Shown here: positions 1 to 9,478 of the stretch, in pieces
Position numbering within the stretch: position 1 is the first letter of the stretch
How the letters are laid out: each line of letters opens with the position of its first letter
Assembly: GCA_002238925.1 (NCBI GenBank)
Contig: MPNH01000049.1
Coordinates: 1-40,358, forward strand
From: Spirochaetaceae bacterium bin103
GTDB lineage: Bacteria > Spirochaetota > Spirochaetia > SZUA-6 > Bin103
Direction: 5' to 3'
DNA length: 40,358 nucleotides
Translations under genes and position numbers: made by a program
The notes under the pieces: model-generated
The model's database searches: none
What the model saw: only the letters and a program-made list of their open reading frames with translations
Told to the model about the DNA's origin: nothing

Positions 1-512
1 CGCGGTAGCTGCTCGGTCAGCCAGTACACGCTGATTTCGCTCACCGCCTCGGCGCGTCCGTCGCCGGCTTGGGCCCCCGTTTCAGGGCCATCCATGGCGG
101 CGCCGATCCGCTCGTATTCGGCCTCGTCGTCGGGCAGGATTCGCGCCAGGGCAATCGGCCCCGCCGCCACCGGGTGCTCGCGCAGCAGGCGCAGGCACAG
201 CGAGTGGATGGTGCCGATGACCGCCTGATCGATTTCCGCGCGGTGGCCGGCCAGCGACGGCCGCCGGTGCACTTCGCGCCGCACCCGGTCGCGCATCTCG
301 GCGGCGGCTGCGTCGGTAAAGGTGACGGCGACGATTTCCGGAATGCGGCAGGTGGCCAGCAGAGCGACGTAGCGCTCCACCAGAACGCGGGTCTTGCCGC
401 TGCCGGCGCCCGCCGAGACCAGCATGTCCGCATTGCGGTCGCCGACAATCGCCCGCTGCTCGCCGGTCAGATCCGCCCCCGGACTGGCGGTGGCCGCTCC
501 GTGTGCGCTCAT
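1..512 (-). CDS. addA: AddA-like UvrD/Rep-family helicase, N-terminal part (runs off the window)
   Basis: This is the first 170 codons of a superfamily 1 helicase; the rest lies beyond base 1. Reading leftward from the ATG at 512, it shows a Q-motif (LTGEQRAIV, residues 15-23), a Walker A motif (SAGAGSGKT, residues 33-41), a motif Ia segment (VTFTDAAAAEM) and the GTIHSLCLRLLREHP segment typical of AddA/RecB helicases. The ATG overlaps the stop of the upstream AddB-like gene in an ATGA arrangement, so the two are translationally coupled. In AddAB enzymes this subunit is the 3'-5' helicase that unwinds broken DNA ends and usually ends in a RecB-type nuclease, which cannot be seen here. The family call is firm. 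AddA rather than another UvrD helicase is inferred from the AddB partner. Confidence 0.88.
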   Translation of the reverse strand, partial: MSAHGAATASPGADLTGEQRAIVGDRNADMLVSAGAGSGKTRVLVERYVALLATCRIPEIVAVTFTDAAAAEMRDRVRREVHRRPSLAGHRAEIDQAVIGTIHSLCLRLLREHPVAAGPIALARILPDDEAEYERIGAAMDGPETGAQAGDGRAEAVSEISVYWLTEQLP

Positions 513-3464
513 GGCCAGCCCTTCCAACGGCTGAACTCGTTGACGCGGCACGCGTGCTGGTACGCGCAGTAGCTCGGGCAGGGGCGCACCTTCGGGTCGA
601 CGCGGAAGTCGCCGGCCCGCACCGATTCGCGTACGGCGGCGGCGCGCCGGACCACATCGTCGATCAGCTGCCGGTCGGCGTCAGCGGCCGTGTCGAGCTG
701 CCACTCCCTGCTCGGCGGCTTCACCCAGGCGTAGCGCGCAACAACCTGGGCGGCATCCACATGGTCGCGGGCCAGGTAGGCGTACAACTGCAACTGGACG
801 CGGCGGTCATCAAGGTCAGTGCGGCTGATGAAGCGTCCCGACTTGTAGTCTACAATCACCGCCACGCCGGGCGCCGAGTCGAAGCGGTCGATCTTCGCCC
901 GTACGGTGAGCGGCGGCTCCAGCGGCAAGTCTGCCCGGAGATCCAGCTCCGTTCCCTGTACCCTGGTGATGCCGGCCTGCTCGGAGCGCCCGGCCTCCGC
1001 GTGCAGCAGGGCCGCCAGCCGATCCAACACCGTATCGCACTCCAGCTCCCAGATTCCGGCGCGTCCGAAACCATGTTGGGCAGGCGCCCGGTTCCAGATG
1101 GTGCGCCCCCTGGTCCGCAGCCGCTCGACCGCGGCCGGTACCGTGTCCGAGTCCAGCGGCTTCCCCGCCTTGACCAGTTCGCTCAGCGCGTCCTGCAGAA
1201 TCTCGTGCATCACGGTGCCGCGGATCGCTGCGTCCGCTGTTTCCTGCTCCTCTTCCAATTCATACAGGTCCAGCGCGTAGCGCCCGAAAAATTGGAACGC
1301 GCAGGTCTGATAGGTCTCCAGGCGTGACGCGCTCCAGACGGCCTCGCGGTCGCTCAGCCCGCGGCGCAGGTCGGCCGCAACCGATCCCTCGAACGTGCCG
1401 GCCGACGCGAACGAGCGGCGGCGCTGCTCCACGTGCGCCGCCAGCCGTACCACCTCCCACGCCGCCGCGTCCGCCGGCCGGTTGCGGCCCCCGTTGGCCC
1501 AGCCGGAGGTGCAGGCGATGGCGAGTTCGCGGCGGGATGCAGTCTCGGGCGGGGCAGGCGGCCGCACACCGGCGCCGCCGTCGCCGGCGGCATCCTCGAA
1601 ATAGATCGAAGCGGCGACTTGGCGCCCGCGCTCGTCCAGCCGCGTTCGCCATGCGGTGAGCGACCCGTCGGCACGGCTGCGCACGGTACGCCACAGTTCA
1701 TCCTCAGTCGGCTCGGGTTCGGGCGGCAGGGCGATTCCTTGTCCCGCAAGGCTGGTGCGCGCCTGCACGGACAGGAGAAGCGGCGCCGTCCGCGCCAGCG
1801 GGAATTCACCCTCCACCAGTCCACCGACGGCCAGGTGGTGCAGACGCAGGCCGGCCAGCGCCGTCATCGGCGCCAGCAACACCCCGCCCGCCTCGCGCAG
1901 GATCGCCGCCGGCGCCTCCAGGCGGCTCAGGAGCCGGTCGGCGAACAGGGGAAACCCGATCGCGGCTGCGCCGAGCGCGGCATCGGCGGTGGCGATCTCG
2001 TCAAGGTGGCGGCGCAGGGCGTCGAGCTCGGCGGCGAGTCCCGCGATCAGGCGCACGTGCGGGCGAATAAGCGGGGAACCGCCGAACAGCGCCGCGTTCA
2101 ATCGTTTGGCGTGCTCCGCGGCCGGCGCTGCCGGCGGCTCCAGCAGCCCATACAGATCGGTCAGCGCCGCGCCGAGTCCACGCTCCTCCAGCCCCGGCAG
2201 GGCCGGCGCCGGGCTGGCGGGTTGCCCGTCCGCGTCCGGCTGTCCGGCGGTCGCTGCGGCGGCATCCCGCACCGTCAACTCGGCCAAGCGATCAAGAGCG
2301 CCGCGTCCCGCCCACAGGTTCTCCTTCCGCCCACGGCGCGAAACCGCGGCGAGGGACTGTGCGTCGAGACCCCAACGATCGCCGTCGATGAAACCGCTCG
2401 ACAGCGTCGCCACCAGATCGCGCAGGCGCCAACCTTCCTCCGGCATCCGCAGCAGGCGGCGAATCCAGATGCCGAGCGGCCGGTTGGCGAGCGGTTCCCC
2501 GGCCACCGGATCGAGCGGCAGGTCGTATTCGGCGAACACCTGGCGTGCCAGGCCGAGCGCGGGACCGAGGCGCCGAAAGGCAACGCCGCAGTCGGATGGC
2601 CGCAGCGTGCGGTCCTCGGTGAGCCGTCGCTTGATGGAGCGTGCGATTGCGCGCAGCTGCGCCTCGCGGTCGGAGGTAACGAAACCGTGTACCGGTGCCT
2701 GGTGGATGCCGCCCGCGGTGCGCTCGACCGTCGCAGCGGGGCACAACTCGCTCAGGAGCTGGTATGAATGGCGGGCACGCGTCCCAGCGTCCGGATCGAA
2801 GGTGAGCGCAAAGTCGCGGCCGCTGGCGAGCGCGGCAAGCAGGCGCAGTTCTCCCTCATGGAAAAACGTGAATCCGTCCACGGCGATCACGCCGGGGATG
2901 TCGCTTGCCGCGGCAGCCGCGGCGGCGGCCGCACCCGGCAGCGCCGCGGGGTGCAGCCAGCGGTGCCGGTCGAGAGCGGTGTGGTAAGCGCGGTAGATGG
3001 CGGCAATCGCCGCAAGCTGCGGGTCGCCGGTAGCGTCGGCCGCCGCGGCGAGGCGATGGCGGTCTATCTCTTCGGCAGACAACTCCTCGATCGCGGCCCA
3101 CAGCATCTGGTGCAGGCCGGGGGCCGCCGCGATGGATGCGAAGTAGCTGGCGGAGCCGGCCGCGACTTCCTGCCGTATGACGCCGGCCAGCAGTTCACGG
3201 GCGACGCCGGGCGATGCCGGCACCCGCTCCCCGCACAACCGGCGGGCGAGGCCGCGCGGCGTTTCCACCTGCAGATCCAGCGCGACGCCGCACAGCGCCA
3301 GCAGCCGGCGGCGGAATTGGTCGCCGTGGCGGACAGTGGGCACCAGCACCAGCGTGGCGGCAAACGGGTCCGCGCGATACCGGTCGGCAGTTCGCCGGAG
3401 CAGCGCCTCGGTCTTTCCGGATGCTGCCGGCCCGACTATGAAGGTGGTTCGTGCGATGCCTCAT
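509..3464 (-). CDS. addB: AddB-like helicase/nuclease subunit, with a disturbed start
   Basis: This large protein (946 residues from GTG 3349, about 984 with the upstream part) is the partner of the AddA-like gene. Near its C-terminus lie an RecB-type nuclease motif (IVDYKSGRF, around 835 from GTG 3349) and an iron-sulfur-type cysteine set: one Cys in YQTCAFQFFGRY near 681, then CPSYCAYQHAC near 924-934. This is the AddB/Cas4 pattern. The in-frame DNA upstream of GTG 3349 encodes FIVGPAASGKTEALL, the expected N-terminal Walker A (3410-3433), but that frame has no ATG, GTG or TTG before the TGA at 3461-3463. An ATG at 3462-3464 is one base out of frame, so dropping one base would join it to the Walker A frame. 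I therefore place the real start at 3464 with a one-base frameshift or sequencing error. In the complex AddB carries a second nuclease and helps recognise Chi. Confidence 0.82.
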
Positions 3465-3512
3465 GGTACCGCCGGCGCGGGCCGGATGTCTCATGCCGGC
3501 GTGATGAAGAAA

Positions 3513-3576
3513 CCGTGAATGGTGGCCAGTTATCGTCTCCCATTCACGCCAAAGTTGTGATTTTCCGTGAATGGTG
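3513..3576 (+). promoter_or_regulatory. Operator-like repeat cluster upstream of fic
   Basis: The 12-mer CCGTGAATGGTG occurs twice in direct orientation (3513-3524 and 3565-3576), and its inverted core CCCATTCACG lies between them (3539-3548). The inner pair forms TTCACG (3543-3548) and CGTGAA (3566-3571), an imperfect palindrome spanning an AT-richer stretch. The cluster ends 16 bases before the fic ATG in the divergent gap between addB and fic. Class II Fic proteins with a C-terminal winged helix often bind DNA, so autoregulation is a reasonable inference, not something shown by the sequence. Confidence 0.5.
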
Positions 3577-3591
3577 CGATGATGAGGCAGG

Positions 3592-4473
3592 ATGGCAACT
3601 TCCCTCGCCGCCAGAAACCGCATCCACGCGTTGCACCGTGAGTACGCCAGTCTGCGACCGGGCAAGGAGTCGCTCCTGGCGATGATCGACGAGGTGGAGA
3701 TCCCCGAAAGCGTCTACAATTCCAATGCCATAGAGAACTCGACGCTCACCCTGGAGGAAACCGAGAAGATCCTGCTGGAGCAGATGCTGTCCCGCAACGT
3801 GTCGGTGCGAGAAGTGTTCGAGGCGGTCAACTTGGCGCGTGTCATCGAGTACCAGCGGAACAGGGCCGGCGACACGGACCCGGGCAAGGAACGGATCCTG
3901 CTGTTGCACCAGATGCTGATCGGAGCAATCGACGACGACATTGCCGGCCGCTTCCGCCGCAGTGGGGAGTACGTGCGGGTGGGTTCCCATATCGCGCCGG
4001 CGCCGGAGCAGGTCGACGGCATGATCGATGAGGCGCTGCTGCAGTACGGGAGTGACCTCGACTGCTATTTCCTGGACAGGATCGCCCGATTCCACCTGGA
4101 TTTCGAAGTAATTCATCCGTTCTACGACGGCAATGGCCGTGTCGGCCGGGTCATCATCAATGCCCAACTGTTGAAGCAGGGGCTGCCGCCGCTGATCGTT
4201 CGCAACTCGGAAAAACAGACCTACTACCGCGCGTTCCGGGAGTACACCGACCGCCAGCGCAGCGCGACCATGGAGCGGATCCTGGCGCTGGCGCTGATCG
4301 AGTCGCTGCACAAGCGGCTCAGTTACCTTCAGGGACAGCGCATCGTGACGCTGTCAAACTACATCAGGCAGGAGGGGCGGTCGGCCCCCGCCGTCACCAA
4401 CGCCGCCCGCCGCCAGACCATTCCGGCGTTTCGCGAAAAGGGCGTGTGGAAGATCGCCAGTGACAGCCGGTAA
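3592..4473 (+). CDS. Fic-family AMP transferase, class II, with C-terminal winged-helix region
   Basis: A 293-residue Fic protein. The catalytic loop HPFYDGNGRVGR lies at residues 175-186 and has the full HPFx(D/E)GNGRxxR consensus, so ATP-dependent AMPylation of a target hydroxyl is expected. The inhibitory motif (S/T)xxxE(G/N) is at 44-49 (SNAIEN), before the Fic core, which makes it class II and self-inhibited until released. The last 70 or so residues look like the winged helix found in stand-alone Fic regulators. No antitoxin gene is adjacent, as expected for class II. It ends 7 bases before hyuA, so the two may share a transcript, though no functional link is evident. Candidate operator repeats lie just upstream. 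The target cannot be predicted. Confidence 0.93.
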   Translation: MATSLAARNRIHALHREYASLRPGKESLLAMIDEVEIPESVYNSNAIENSTLTLEETEKILLEQMLSRNVSVREVFEAVNLARVIEYQRNRAGDTDPGKERILLLHQMLIGAIDDDIAGRFRRSGEYVRVGSHIAPAPEQVDGMIDEALLQYGSDLDCYFLDRIARFHLDFEVIHPFYDGNGRVGRVIINAQLLKQGLPPLIVRNSEKQTYYRAFREYTDRQRSATMERILALALIESLHKRLSYLQGQRIVTLSNYIRQEGRSAPAVTNAARRQTIPAFREKGVWKIASDSR

Positions 4474-4480
4474 CACAGCG

Positions 4481-6665
4481 ATGAGCGGTTGGATTACCCG
4501 GGTGGCGACCGATGTCGGGGGTACGTTTACGGACCAGGTCCGGTTCGACGTCGATTCCGATACCGGACGGACGCGGGTGACCACGGCGAAGACGGCGACC
4601 ACCCCACCCGACTTCGAGCGCGGCGTGCTCGACCTGCTGCGCAGCGGCGGCGTGGCGCTGGGCGACATCGATTTTCTCGCCCACGGCACCACCGTGGTGA
4701 TCAACGCGCTCACCGAGCGCACGGGTGCGAAGGTGGGGCTGGTTACCACCGCGGGATTCCGCGACACGCTGGAGATCGCGCGCGGCAACCGGCCCGACCT
4801 GTTCAATCTGCACTACCGGAAACCGAAGCCGTTCGTACCGCGCTACCTGCGCCGCGAGCTGCCGGGCCGGATGAACTACCGTGGCACGGAGCTGCGGCCG
4901 CTCGACCTGTCTCCCCTGCCGGCGATTGTCGAGGATTTCCGCCGCGAGGGCGTGCAGGCGGTGGCAATCTGCTTCCTGCATTCCTACGCCAACGACGAGC
5001 ACGAACGCGCCGCGGAAGCGGGGGTGCGGCGCCTGTGGCCGGAGGTGCACACGGTGTCGTCGCACGGCGTGGCGCGCGAGTGGCGGGAGTACGAACGCAC
5101 CAGCACGACGGTACTGTCCGCCTACGTGCAGCCGACCGCCGGTCGCTACCTGCGCCGCCTGAGCGACGGCCTCGCCCGCCGGGGGTTCGCCGGCAGCCCC
5201 TATGTCATGCAGTCCAATGGCGGCATCGACTCGCTCGCGGCGGCGGCCCGGACGCCGATCACGATGCTCGAATCGGGGCCAGCCTCCGGCGTCCGGGGCG
5301 CCGCGCAGCTTGGCAGGCTGATCGGCGAGCACAACATCATCGCCCTCGACATCGGCGGCACCACGGCGAAGTGCTCACTCATCGACCAGGGCAACATCAG
5401 GATCGTGACCGATTACTGGATCGGGCGGGACGGGCGGTCGGCCGGCTACCCGGTGATGGTGCCGGTGGTGGACATCGTCGAGATCGGCAACGGCGGCGGT
5501 TCGATAGCCTGGGTGGACGAGTTCCGCAAGCTGCACGTGGGGCCGCGTTCGGCGGGCGCCGTGCCGGGCCCGGCGGCGTACGGCATGGGCGGTACCGACG
5601 CGACCACCACCGACGCCAACCTGTGGCTGGGCAGGATCAACCGCGACTGTTTTTCTGGCGGCTCCAGGAGCGGTGGCGCCGGCAGCGGCCGTGGCGGCGG
5701 GGGGCTGCTCGCGGGCCTGGGGGGGGGGGGGGGGGGGGGTCGGGGGGGCGGGGGGGGGGGGGCGGGGGGGGGAGCTGCTCGCGGACATGGAGGCGGTGGA
5801 GGCGGCGCTGCGCAAGGTTGGCGACCGGCTCGGCCTGGGGCCGGACCAGGCGGCGGCCGGCATCGTGCGCATCGCCAACAACAACATGGTCAACGCGCTC
5901 AAGCTGGTGTCGCTGAACCGGGGGTTCGACCCGCGCGAGTTCACGCTGGTGGCGTTCGGCGGCGGCGGCGGCATGCACGCGGTGGCGCTGGCCGCCGAAC
6001 TCGGCATCGCCAAGGTGGTGATTCCAGCGGACGCGGCCGTGTTCTCGGCGTGGGGCATGATGATGTCCGACCTGCGCCGCGACTACATCGCCACCCACCT
6101 GCTGGACCTGGTGGCGGACAACGCGGCGGCGATCGAGAGCACCTTGGCCGAGACCGAGGCCGCGGCACGGGCGCAGTTCGCCGGCGAAGGCGTCGACACC
6201 GGGCGGCTATCGTTCCGGAGGTTCGGCAAGTTCCGCTACCAGAACCAGGAGCACACCACCGAGGTGGCGCTCGGCGACGGCGCGGTGACGGCGAACCGCA
6301 TCCGGGAAATCAGAAGCGCGTTCGAAACCGGGTACGAACGCGAATACACGTACCGCCTGGATGCGCCGGTGGAGATGGTCGGTATCCATGTCACCGCCAC
6401 GGCCTCGGTTGGCCGCGTGGAGATAAGGCGGCAGGAACTCGGCCCCGAGAGCGCGGAACGGGCCCGGAAGGGTGCGCGCCGGGTCGACTTCGCGCCGGAG
6501 GGGGTGTGGGAAGCGGCGATCTACGACGGCGGCAAGCTCAGCCCGGGCATGCGGTTCGCCGGTCCGGCAATCGTGGAGGATGCGGCGTCGACCGTGGTCG
6601 TGCAGCGCGGCAACGAGGCGCAGGTCGACGGGTTCGGCAACGTCGTCATTCACATCCATGCATGA
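4481..6665 (+). CDS. hyuA: Hydantoinase/oxoprolinase subunit A (HyuA), frame interrupted at a poly-G block
   Basis: HyuA is the ATP-dependent subunit of hydantoinase/5-oxoprolinase-type amidohydrolases that open cyclic amides. The N-terminal part begins RVATDVGGTFTDQVRFD, and a second phosphate-binding motif ALDIGGTTAKCS lies near residue 289. Homology runs cleanly to about 5650, ending in TDANLWLGRINRDCF. It then enters a G-rich block and resumes from about 5773 in a different frame with GLGPDQAAAGIVRIANNNM and FGGGGGMHA, continuing to the TGA at 6663-6665. The two halves are therefore one gene broken by a frameshift inside the G block. I chose ATG 4481 because the family N-terminus begins there; a GTG at 4460 would overlap fic. 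It forms an operon with hyuB and a racemase. The natural substrate is unknown. Confidence 0.85.
5719..5772. repeat. Poly-G block inside hyuA
   Basis: There are four G runs of 21, 7, 13 and 9 bases separated only by TC or a single C. The sequences on either side are similar (GGGCTGCTCGCGGGCCTGG before the block, GGAGCTGCTCGCGGACATGG after it), as if one short segment had been read twice. The hyuA reading frame changes across the block. This looks more like a sequencing or assembly artefact than biology, but a real slippage tract cannot be excluded from one sequence. Confidence 0.85.
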
Positions 6666-6729
6666 TCCCATCACTAGCGAAGCCGTCCGCAGCTCGGAGC
6701 AGGCGGGTGGCGAAAGGACCGTTCCATGA
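6658..6729 (+). pseudogene. Relic of a second hyuB 5' end (23-codon mini-ORF)
   Basis: A 23-codon frame starts at ATG 6658, overlapping the hyuA stop, and ends in a TGA that overlaps the hyuB ATG at 6726. Its peptide starts HDPITSEAVRSSEQAGG, which aligns without gaps to the true HyuB start HDPITLEIIQNSVQAAA. The DNA matches mostly at the first two codon positions, so this looks like an old paralogue and not a fresh duplication. The simplest reading is that a second hyuB copy was deleted except for its start. It could also act as a coupling peptide between hyuA and hyuB. Confidence 0.6.
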
Positions 6730-8414
6730 CAATGCGACAGCATGACCCGATTACGCTCGAAATCATTCAGAACTCGGTGCAGGCGGCGGCCGACGAGATG
6801 TTCGCGGCGATGCGCAAGACGGCGATGAGCTCGATCATCTACGAAGTGCTGGACATGGGCACCGGCATCCTGGACGCCAACGGCGAGATCGCTTCCTCCG
6901 GCGCCGGCATCCCGGCGTTCATCGGCGTGCTCGACAAGTCGGTGAAGTTCATCGCCGCCCGGTTCGACCAGCCGGGAGACATCGAGCCGGGTGACATCTT
7001 CGCCACCAACGATCCCTACTACGGGGGCGTTACCCACCTCAGCGACATCGTGGTGATGATGCCGGTGTTCCACGGCGGCCGGCATATCGCCTGGACCGCC
7101 AACATCGCGCACCACTCGGACGTGGGGGGCATGGCGCCGGGATCGCTGACCGGAGAGGCCACGTCGATCTTCCAGGAGGGCGTACGGCTGCCGGCGATCA
7201 AGATCATCTCGCGGGGCCGCACCAACGAACCGGTGATGCAGGTGATCAAGGTCAATTCGCGCATGCCGGAGGTGCTCGAAGGCGATCTGTGGGCGGCCAT
7301 CGCCTCGGTGCGGGTCGGGGCAAGACGGATCGAGGCGCTGGCGGAGAAATACGGCACCAGCACGTTCACGGCCGCGCTTGAGGGTTTCATGGCGTTCGGC
7401 GAGCAGGCGTCCCTGAGCGCGCTCGCGAAGCTGCCCCGCGGCACCTTCGAACTGGCGGAAGAACAGGACCACGGGCAGATCTACCACGTCGGGATCACCA
7501 TTGCGAAGGACCGGTTCACGGTCGATCTGCGCAACAACCCCGACCAGCTCGACGGACCCCTGAACACCAGCCGCGACAGCGCCATGGTGGCCGCGCAGAT
7601 GATCTTCAAGTCGCTGACCGATCCGTACACCCCGGCCAATGGCGGATCGTTCCGTCCGGTCGAGTTGTTGACGCGTAACGGCACCGTGTTCGATGCGCGC
7701 GAGCCGGCCGCGCTCGGCTTCTACTACGAGATCGGGCTGCGCGTGTACGACCTGATGTGGCGCTGCCTGGCGGGCCACATGCCCGACCGCCTGGCGGCCG
7801 GACACTTCGCGTCGATCTGCGGCACCTTTATCGGCGGCATCCATCCCGATACCGGGCGGCAGTATACGGTTATCGAGCCGCAGCTCGGCGGCTGGGGGGC
7901 GAGCATGAGCGGCGACGGCAACACCGCGATGTTCAGCGGCTTCCACGGCGAGACCTACAATTGCCCCGCCGAGGTCACCGAGGCGCGCAACGGGCTGATC
8001 GTCGACCAGATGCGGTTGAACACGGCACCCGGCGGCGAGGGCAGGCATGCCGGGGGCCGCGGCATCGTGCTGGACTACCGGGTGCGCTCCGAAAGGGGCT
8101 TCCTGACTGCCGGCTACACCCGGTCCAAGTTCCCGCCCTGGGGTGTGGGCGGCGGGCGCGACGGTTCGCCGAACTACATCGAGTTTATCCCCAGGCAGGG
8201 CGAGCGGCGGCGGTTCGCCGCGGTATCCGGACTGGCCACCGGCAAGGATGACGTGATCCGCGTGTTCACCGGCAGCGGCGGCGGTTGCGGCGACCCGCGT
8301 GAACGCGACCCCGAGCTGGTGCGCGCCGACGTGCGCAACGGCCTGCTGTCGCCGCGGCGAGCACGCGACATATACGGCGTTGAAACGGAGGGGAGTTGCA
8401 ATGGCAAACGCTGA
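6726..8414 (+). CDS. hyuB: Hydantoinase/oxoprolinase subunit B (HyuB)
   Basis: A 562-residue HyuB subunit, full length for the shorter bacterial form. The N-terminus HDPITLEIIQNSVQAAADEM, the GDIFATNDPYYGGVTHLSD block, and the C-terminal Gly-rich segments (APGGEGRHAGGRG and FTGSGGGCGDP) are the family's signatures. HyuB pairs with HyuA in the cytoplasm to hydrolyse hydantoin- or oxoproline-type rings with ATP. The start at 6726 has AAAGGA seven bases upstream; ATG 6732 is possible but less well placed. The 3' end overlaps the racemase gene by 14 bases, so the three genes are one operon. No frame problems are visible here, which suggests that the hyuA break is not the result of general decay. 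Confidence 0.95.
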   Translation: MTMRQHDPITLEIIQNSVQAAADEMFAAMRKTAMSSIIYEVLDMGTGILDANGEIASSGAGIPAFIGVLDKSVKFIAARFDQPGDIEPGDIFATNDPYYGGVTHLSDIVVMMPVFHGGRHIAWTANIAHHSDVGGMAPGSLTGEATSIFQEGVRLPAIKIISRGRTNEPVMQVIKVNSRMPEVLEGDLWAAIASVRVGARRIEALAEKYGTSTFTAALEGFMAFGEQASLSALAKLPRGTFELAEEQDHGQIYHVGITIAKDRFTVDLRNNPDQLDGPLNTSRDSAMVAAQMIFKSLTDPYTPANGGSFRPVELLTRNGTVFDAREPAALGFYYEIGLRVYDLMWRCLAGHMPDRLAAGHFASICGTFIGGIHPDTGRQYTVIEPQLGGWGASMSGDGNTAMFSGFHGETYNCPAEVTEARNGLIVDQMRLNTAPGGEGRHAGGRGIVLDYRVRSERGFLTAGYTRSKFPPWGVGGGRDGSPNYIEFIPRQGERRRFAAVSGLATGKDDVIRVFTGSGGGCGDPRERDPELVRADVRNGLLSPRRARDIYGVETEGSCNGKR

Positions 8415-9225
8415 AATGGCGAACGGGGGTCCGCTGAAGGTGATGTACCTGAACCCGGTCGGCACGTCCGACTACGACGAGGTGTTCGGCGCCATGGCGC
8501 GGCAGGTAAAGCTGCCCGGCACCGAGGTGCACGTCACCTCGCTTAAGCCCGCCGACGGCGCCTTCACCCACATCGAGTACCGCGCCTACGAAGCGGTGGT
8601 GTCGGGCGGCATCGTGCGGGCGGCGCGCGCGGCGGCCGCGGAGGGGTTCGACGCGCTGGCCATCGGCTGCTTCTACGACACCGCCCTGCTCGACGCCCGC
8701 GAGGTATCCGGCGACATGGTGGTAACGGCGCCGTGCGCGGCCTCCCTGGAGATCGCGGCGAGCCTCGCCAACCGCTTCGGCATCATCGTCGGGCGCCGCA
8801 AGTGGGTGCACCAGATGCACGCCACGGTGCGCGACAACGGCATGGCCGACCGCCTGAGCGGCTTCTACGCGGTGGAGTTGGGCGTGAACGACTTCCAGGC
8901 CGATCACGAGGAGACCGAGCGGCGCCTTACCGAAGCGGGCCGCAAGGCGGTCGAGGAAGACTACGCCGAGGCGCTCATCCTCGGCTGCACCCTGGAGACC
9001 GGCTTCCACGACCGCCTGTCGCAGGCCCTCGGCGTGCCCGTAATCGACCCGTCGATCGCCGCCCTGAAGCGCGCCGAGTACGCCGCCAACCTCAAGCGCA
9101 CCTGCGGCTGGACACCAAGCCGCCGCTGGTCCTGCGAACCCCCACCGGAAGCCGAACTCGCCGCCCTCGGCATCATCGACAACACCAACGTATTCGGCAA
9201 CCGGCTCGTCGTCCGCGCGCAGTAG
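8401..9225 (+). CDS. Asp/Glu/hydantoin racemase family protein
   Basis: A 274-residue member of the Asp/Glu racemase superfamily, which uses two cysteines to abstract and return a proton at a chiral carbon. The two candidate catalytic cysteines are C90 (AIGCFYD) and C196 (ILGCTLETG), at the usual spacing between the two half-domains. ATG 8401 follows a strong GGAGGGG ribosome site and overlaps the hyuB end. Together with HyuA and HyuB this suggests stereochemical inversion of a 5-substituted hydantoin or a related ring before opening, so both enantiomers can be used. That pathway is inferred from gene order. Members of this family also include maleate isomerases and uncharacterised racemases, so the exact substrate is open. 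Confidence 0.88.
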   Translation: MANAEMANGGPLKVMYLNPVGTSDYDEVFGAMARQVKLPGTEVHVTSLKPADGAFTHIEYRAYEAVVSGGIVRAARAAAAEGFDALAIGCFYDTALLDAREVSGDMVVTAPCAASLEIAASLANRFGIIVGRRKWVHQMHATVRDNGMADRLSGFYAVELGVNDFQADHEETERRLTEAGRKAVEEDYAEALILGCTLETGFHDRLSQALGVPVIDPSIAALKRAEYAANLKRTCGWTPSRRWSCEPPPEAELAALGIIDNTNVFGNRLVVRAQ

Positions 9226-9478
9226 CCGACATCGCCGATCGCCGTGCGACCGCTCCCGATCGAGTCCTACCTGCCTGTTGCATTGCCGGCTGTCGGCGCA
9301 AATACTGGCGCCCGGAAGATGGACCATGCACGCCGCCATCGCTGACATGAGGTAGTCGGCGCCGCGGTGCGCCAGCACGTTGCTGCGAATCGGCCGGCCC
9401 GAGCGCGCCCGTGGGAGAACGAGCCGGGTGACCGGACAGGAATTGACCCCACCGGCAGTGCACAGACACTATGGGCCC
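9226..9478. other. Intergenic stretch after the hyu operon
   Basis: I see no convincing gene, promoter or terminator here. Short frames on both strands have no recognisable domain. It leads directly into a sulfatase pseudogene and probably contains its lost upstream region. Confidence 0.5.

Noticed and set aside
5719..5772. Poly-G tract as a phase-variation switch
   Set aside because: Several unequal runs with flanking near-duplicates, and a second such block in fpg, fit an artefact better. Kept as a finding to check only.
6207..8465. A 752-codon minus-strand frame opposite hyuB
   Set aside because: HyuB on the plus strand is unmistakable and this frame has no recognisable motif.
9267..9378. 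Minus-strand coding remnant opposite the intergenic stretch
   Set aside because: A short peptide-like stretch looked tolerable as coding but matched no family I know.
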